DNA from: Rhodopseudomonas boonkerdii
GTDB lineage: Bacteria; Pseudomonadota; Alphaproteobacteria; Rhizobiales; Xanthobacteraceae
DNA length: 64,000 bases
Reading direction: 5' to 3'
Assembly: GCF_021184025.1 (NCBI RefSeq)
Contig: NZ_CP036537.1
Coordinates: forward strand, 5,547,001 to 5,611,000
The first letter of the stretch is position 1, and every line of letters begins with the position of its first letter. This document shows positions 60,883-64,000 of this stretch, piece after piece. The notes beneath the pieces were generated by a model. The model was not told the DNA's origin. It worked only from the letters and a program-made list of their open reading frames with translations, and ran no database searches. The position numbers and the translations under genes were made by a program.

Positions 60883-61986
60883 TTATTGGATAACAAGTTC
60901 GGCCTGCAACGCACCCGCCGCCTTGATCGCCTGCAGAATCGCGATGATGCCCTGCGGTTTCAGCCCGATCTGATTGAGGCCGCGCACCAGACGCTGCAGA
61001 TCGGTACCGCGGAGAATAGCGACCTTCGCGCCGTTCTCGTTCGCCTCGATGAAAGTCTGCGGCACCACGACGGTCTCGCCCCGCCGTGCGAACGGATTCG
61101 GTTGAGAGACAATCGGCGCCTCCGTAATGCGAACAGACAGGTTTCCGTGAGTGACCGCGACCGTCGAGATCTGCACGTTACGACCGATCACGACCGTTCC
61201 GGTCCGCTCGTCGACAACGACGCGGGCCGGCGTATCCGGCTCGATCAGAAGTTCCTCGATCTCCGCGATGAAGCGCACCGGCGGCGCATTGCGCGGACGC
61301 TGCAACAGAATGGTGCGATAGTCGCGCTCGAAGGCGATGTCGGCCTGATAGCGCCCGCGGCCATGGGCATTCACTGCATCGATGATTCGCGTGGCCGTCG
61401 CATAGTCCGGATTCTTCAGCTCCAGCGTCAGGCTTCGCATTTCGCTGAAGTTGCCTTTCACCTCGCGCTCGATCAGCGCTCCGTTCGGAATGCGGCCCGC
61501 GGTCGCGACGCCCTGGCTGACGGTCTGGGCCGCGCCTTCGATATTGTAGCCTCCAACAGCAATCGCCCCTTGCGCCACGGCATAGGTCTCACCATCGGCG
61601 CCGCGCAGCTGTGTCAACACCAGCGTGCCGCCGAGCAGCGACGATGCATCACCCATCGACGAAATCGCGACATCGATGCGCGAGCCCCCGGCTGCAAAGG
61701 GCGGCAGATCGGCGGTCACCATCACCGCGGCGACGTTGCGCGTGCGCAATTGCGTGCCGCGAATGTTGATACCCATATTGTCGAGCATCGACTGCAGGGA
61801 TTGTTCGGTAAACGGCGCGTTGCGCAGTGTATCGCCGGTCCCCTTGAGACCGATCACCAGGCCGTAGCCGACAATCTGGTTCTCGCGCACGCCCTTGAGG
61901 CTCGCGATATCCTTGATGCGCACGGCAGCTTCTGCCGCCGAGACCGACAGCACGAGCATCAGTCCGCAAAGAACACGCAGCATCAT
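60883..61986 (-). CDS. flgI: Flagellar P-ring protein FlgI
   Basis: Periplasmic ring protein of 367 residues with a signal peptide ending at SVSAAEA. Diagnostic blocks are RIKDIASLKGVRENQIVGYG, LVIGLKGTGDTL and NMGINIRGTQLRTRNVAAVM, then NGALIEREVKGNF and VVDERTGTVVIGRNVQIS. The C-terminus ends in AIKAAGALQAELVIQ. The start overlaps the flgA stop. Confidence 0.97.
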   Translation of the reverse strand: MMLRVLCGLMLVLSVSAAEAAVRIKDIASLKGVRENQIVGYGLVIGLKGTGDTLRNAPFTEQSLQSMLDNMGINIRGTQLRTRNVAAVMVTADLPPFAAGGSRIDVAISSMGDASSLLGGTLVLTQLRGADGETYAVAQGAIAVGGYNIEGAAQTVSQGVATAGRIPNGALIEREVKGNFSEMRSLTLELKNPDYATATRIIDAVNAHGRGRYQADIAFERDYRTILLQRPRNAPPVRFIAEIEELLIEPDTPARVVVDERTGTVVIGRNVQISTVAVTHGNLSVRITEAPIVSQPNPFARRGETVVVPQTFIEANENGAKVAILRGTDLQRLVRGLNQIGLKPQGIIAILQAIKAAGALQAELVIQ

Positions 61987-62465
61987 CCGTTCTGAATCCG
62001 TACTGATCCGTCCTGCTGGACGATGCCCCGAATGGTCACACCGGTATCGAGGTTGCGCAGTTGCACCATCATGCCGGGACTGGCGGATTGCAAGGACGTC
62101 GCGTACGTCACGATGATCAAGCCGTCATCCTCCACCAACACCTTCACCACGGCGCCGCGTGTAACGACCTTCTGATCTTCGAGTCCGTTGATGGGAATAA
62201 GATGACCGGCGATCAACGTGCGCCGCGCGGTACGCCCGACCAGGGCGGCGCGATCGTTGATGAACGCGCTCGCGCCCTGGATATTAGGCGCGAAATTACG
62301 ATCCATGATCATCTCGTCCTTGATCACGTCGCCCGGATAGATCGTCGTTGCCGGAACCGGATACTTGACCGATTCTTCCGCTGCCACGGCGCCCCTTGCG
62401 AGCATGACGCTCGCAAGCAGCAGGGATACGATCTTGAGGACGCGCATCGGACGCAGCTCCATCAT
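61983..62465 (-). CDS. flgA: P-ring assembly chaperone FlgA
   Basis: Periplasmic chaperone for FlgI, 160 residues. A signal peptide (IVSLLLASVMLARGAVAAE) is followed by a SAF domain: TIYPGDVIKDEMIMDRNFA, AALVGRTARRTLIAGHLIPI and GAVVKVLVEDDGLIIVTYAT, ending SPGMMVQLRNLDTGVTIRG. It is six bases after flgG. Confidence 0.93.
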   Translation of the reverse strand: MMELRPMRVLKIVSLLLASVMLARGAVAAEESVKYPVPATTIYPGDVIKDEMIMDRNFAPNIQGASAFINDRAALVGRTARRTLIAGHLIPINGLEDQKVVTRGAVVKVLVEDDGLIIVTYATSLQSASPGMMVQLRNLDTGVTIRGIVQQDGSVRIQNG

Positions 62466-62471
62466 CGTGCT

Positions 62472-63260
62472 TTAACGCAGGCCCTTGGAGACGGTCGAAG
62501 CCATCTCGTCAGCGGCCTGGATGACCTTGGAGTTCATCTCGTAAGAGCGCTGGGCCGATATCAGTTCGGTGATTTCTTTCACCGGATCTACGTTGGAGTT
62601 TTCCAGATAGCGTTGATGCAGCTTGCCGTAACCGATGTCTCCGGCAAAGCCGACCACCGGCACGCCCGATGCCAGCGTTTCACGGTAAAGGTTGCCGCCA
62701 AGTGGCTCGAGACCGGATTCGTTGGCGAAGTTGGCAAGCTGCATCTGGCCGATCTGGATCGGCGCGACTTCACCGTCGATCTTGGCGTAGATCTGCCCGG
62801 ATTCGTTGATGATGACGTCCACTGCGTTCGGCGGCACCACGACGGCCGGGTTGACCAGATAGCCATCCGGCGACACCAGCTGACGGTTTTCGTTCAGATT
62901 GAACGCGCCGGCTCGCGTATAGAGCGTTTCGCCATTCGGGCCGGCGATCTGGAACCAGCCTCGGCCATTGATCGCGAGATCGTAGGTGTTGCCGGTCTGC
63001 GCCATCGCGCCCTGGATGTGCAGCTTTCGTACAGCCGCGGAACGCACGCCGAGGCCAAGCTTGGCGCCTTCCGGCACTGCGCCTTCACCGGCCCGGTTAG
63101 GTACGCCCTGTGCGCGGTCGATCTGATAGAACAGATCGGTGAATTCCGCGCGCGATCGCTTATAGGATGTCGTGTTGATGTTCGCTATATTGTTCGCGAT
63201 CACCTCGACATTGAGTTGCTGTGCGCCCATGCCGGTAGCAGCGATAGCCAGTGCTCTCAT
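62472..63260 (-). CDS. flgG: Distal rod protein FlgG
   Basis: Rod subunit of 262 residues. The N-terminal signature is [20 protein letters not shown]; next comes [20 protein letters not shown], and the C-terminus has [20 protein letters not shown] with [15 protein letters not shown]. The length is exactly the family's. Confidence 0.97.
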   Translation of the reverse strand: MRALAIAATGMGAQQLNVEVIANNIANINTTSYKRSRAEFTDLFYQIDRAQGVPNRAGEGAVPEGAKLGLGVRSAAVRKLHIQGAMAQTGNTYDLAINGRGWFQIAGPNGETLYTRAGAFNLNENRQLVSPDGYLVNPAVVVPPNAVDVIINESGQIYAKIDGEVAPIQIGQMQLANFANESGLEPLGGNLYRETLASGVPVVGFAGDIGYGKLHQRYLENSNVDPVKEITELISAQRSYEMNSKVIQAADEMASTVSKGLR

Positions 63261-63269
63261 GATCGAACC

Positions 63270-63596
63270 TCAAATCGCCATTCGGCTGACTTCTTGATAG
63301 GCCTGAACGACCTTGTCGCGGACGGCGACCGCCATCTGCAGCGATCGTTCGGCCGACATGACTGCTTCGACCACCTTCTGCGCCGAGAGCTTGCCCTGAA
63401 TGGACTGGATCGAAGCGGCTTCGCCTGCCTTCATCGAGCCGATGGCATCAGCTGCGACCTGCTCCAGAACATTGTTGAAACCCAGGCCCGCGGAAGCCGG
63501 CTGGGTCACCGGCACCGCATTGCTGGTCTTGAAGACTTCGCTCGTCTTTGCGAGTTCGCCGGCGCTGGTGACGACCGAAGATACAGAATCAAGCAT
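63270..63596 (-). CDS. fliE: Flagellar hook-basal body complex protein FliE
   Basis: Small MS-ring/rod adaptor of 108 residues. The C-terminal block QKVVEAVMSAERSLQMAVAV followed by RDKVVQAYQEVSRMAI is diagnostic. It is two bases after flgC and nine before flgG. Confidence 0.95.
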   Translation of the reverse strand: MLDSVSSVVTSAGELAKTSEVFKTSNAVPVTQPASAGLGFNNVLEQVAADAIGSMKAGEAASIQSIQGKLSAQKVVEAVMSAERSLQMAVAVRDKVVQAYQEVSRMAI

Positions 63597-63598
63597 GT

Positions 63599-64000
63599 TC
63601 AGCTCCTCAAGAGATCGATGGTCATCGACACCATCGAGCGCACTTGTTTGATCACTTGCAGATTGGCTTCGTAGGACCGGTTGGTTTCCCGCATGTCACC
63701 CATTTCGATCAGCGAATTGACATTGGGGAACTTCACATAACCGGCCTCGTCAGCCGCCGGATGCCCCGGCTCATAGTCGACGCGAAACGGCGCCTGATCC
63801 GAGCCGATATCCTTGACCTTGACCATGCGCACGCCGGACGCGCGGTCCATCTCTGCCGTGAACGTCGTGGTCTTGCGGCGATACGGTTCGGAGCCGGGCG
63901 TACGCCCGGTCGAATTCGCGTTGGCGAGATTCTCCGACACCACGCGCAGGCGCGTCGATTGCGCTTCGAGACCGGAACTTGCGATCTGGGTGGATGCCTG
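63599..64000 (-). CDS. flgC: Proximal rod protein FlgC (partial, runs off the right edge)
   Basis: The frame is open to the end of the window, so only the last 133 residues are seen; a GTG inside the frame at 63943 is not a true start. Blocks are [40 protein letters not shown] and [20 protein letters not shown]. The missing part is only a few residues. flgB should follow beyond the edge. Confidence 0.94.
   Translation of the reverse strand, partial: QASTQIASSGLEAQSTRLRVVSENLANANSTGRTPGSEPYRRKTTTFTAEMDRASGVRMVKVKDIGSDQAPFRVDYEPGHPAADEAGYVKFPNVNSLIEMGDMRETNRSYEANLQVIKQVRSMVSMTIDLLRS

Noticed and set aside
60886..61995. 369-codon plus-strand frame opposite flgI
   Set aside because: Spans flgI almost exactly on the other strand; composition is that of an antisense frame.
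62061..63674. Long open frame of 537 codons on the plus strand opposite flgA, flgG and fliE
   Set aside because: It is the antisense of three certain flagellar genes in GC-rich DNA; it is His/Arg/Asp-rich without any domain, as expected of a shadow frame.

Overview
The window looks like the chromosome of an alphaproteobacterium of the Bradyrhizobium / Rhodopseudomonas / Afipia group (Nitrobacteraceae). The evidence is the rhizobial flagellar gene set (ftcR, flbT, flaF, motC, motE), a BadH-like alicyclic dehydrogenase and the general protein style. No rRNA, tRNA, CRISPR array or replication origin was seen.

Region 1 (1-28.5 kb) is a catabolic locus for an organic acid handled as CoA thioesters. 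It holds a branched-chain-amino-acid-type ABC importer (livG, livH, livM, livF) with an acyl-CoA ligase inside its operon, and three more ligases. It also holds two acyl-CoA dehydrogenases, three crotonase-fold proteins, a biotin-dependent carboxylase of methylcrotonyl/geranyl-CoA type and a thiolase-like protein with a DUF35 partner. The rest are a FadH-like dienoyl-CoA reductase, two SDRs, a transglutaminase-like protein, an alpha/beta hydrolase and a TetR regulator. Most promoters carry the same palindrome, CTAAC-N4-GTT(A/C)G, eight copies in 23 kb, so the locus appears to be one regulon. The carboxylase, the BadH-like SDR and the cysteine-less thiolase/DUF35 pair suggest a branched or alicyclic (possibly terpenoid-like) substrate. 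The substrate itself is not shown by the sequence.

Region 2 (26.7-31.4 kb) is a scar zone. It contains a probable suhB/MmgR-type small RNA, a decayed IS3-family element inserted into an older IS3 remnant, an NTF2/SnoaL-like gene and a truncated transporter.

Region 3 (31.4-36.1 kb) is an envelope module. A PmtA-like methyltransferase, a DedA protein and a membrane-anchored metallophosphoesterase form one operon, divergent from an OmpR-type response regulator and its sensor kinase.

Region 4 (36.3-64 kb) is the flagellar locus. After a few small unknown genes comes ftcR (+ strand), then a long minus-strand array. Read in the direction of transcription it is flgC(partial)-fliE-flgG-flgA-flgI-motE-flgH-fliL-fliP, flagellin, fliF-fliH-motB-motC-fliK-lytic transglycosylase, then flgE-flgK-flgL-flaF-flbT-flgD-fliQ-flhA-fliR-fliJ-like-flgJ-like-flgN-like-unknown. 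Many neighbours overlap by the four bases ATGA. The catabolic region looks more AT-rich than the flagellar region by eye; this was not measured.
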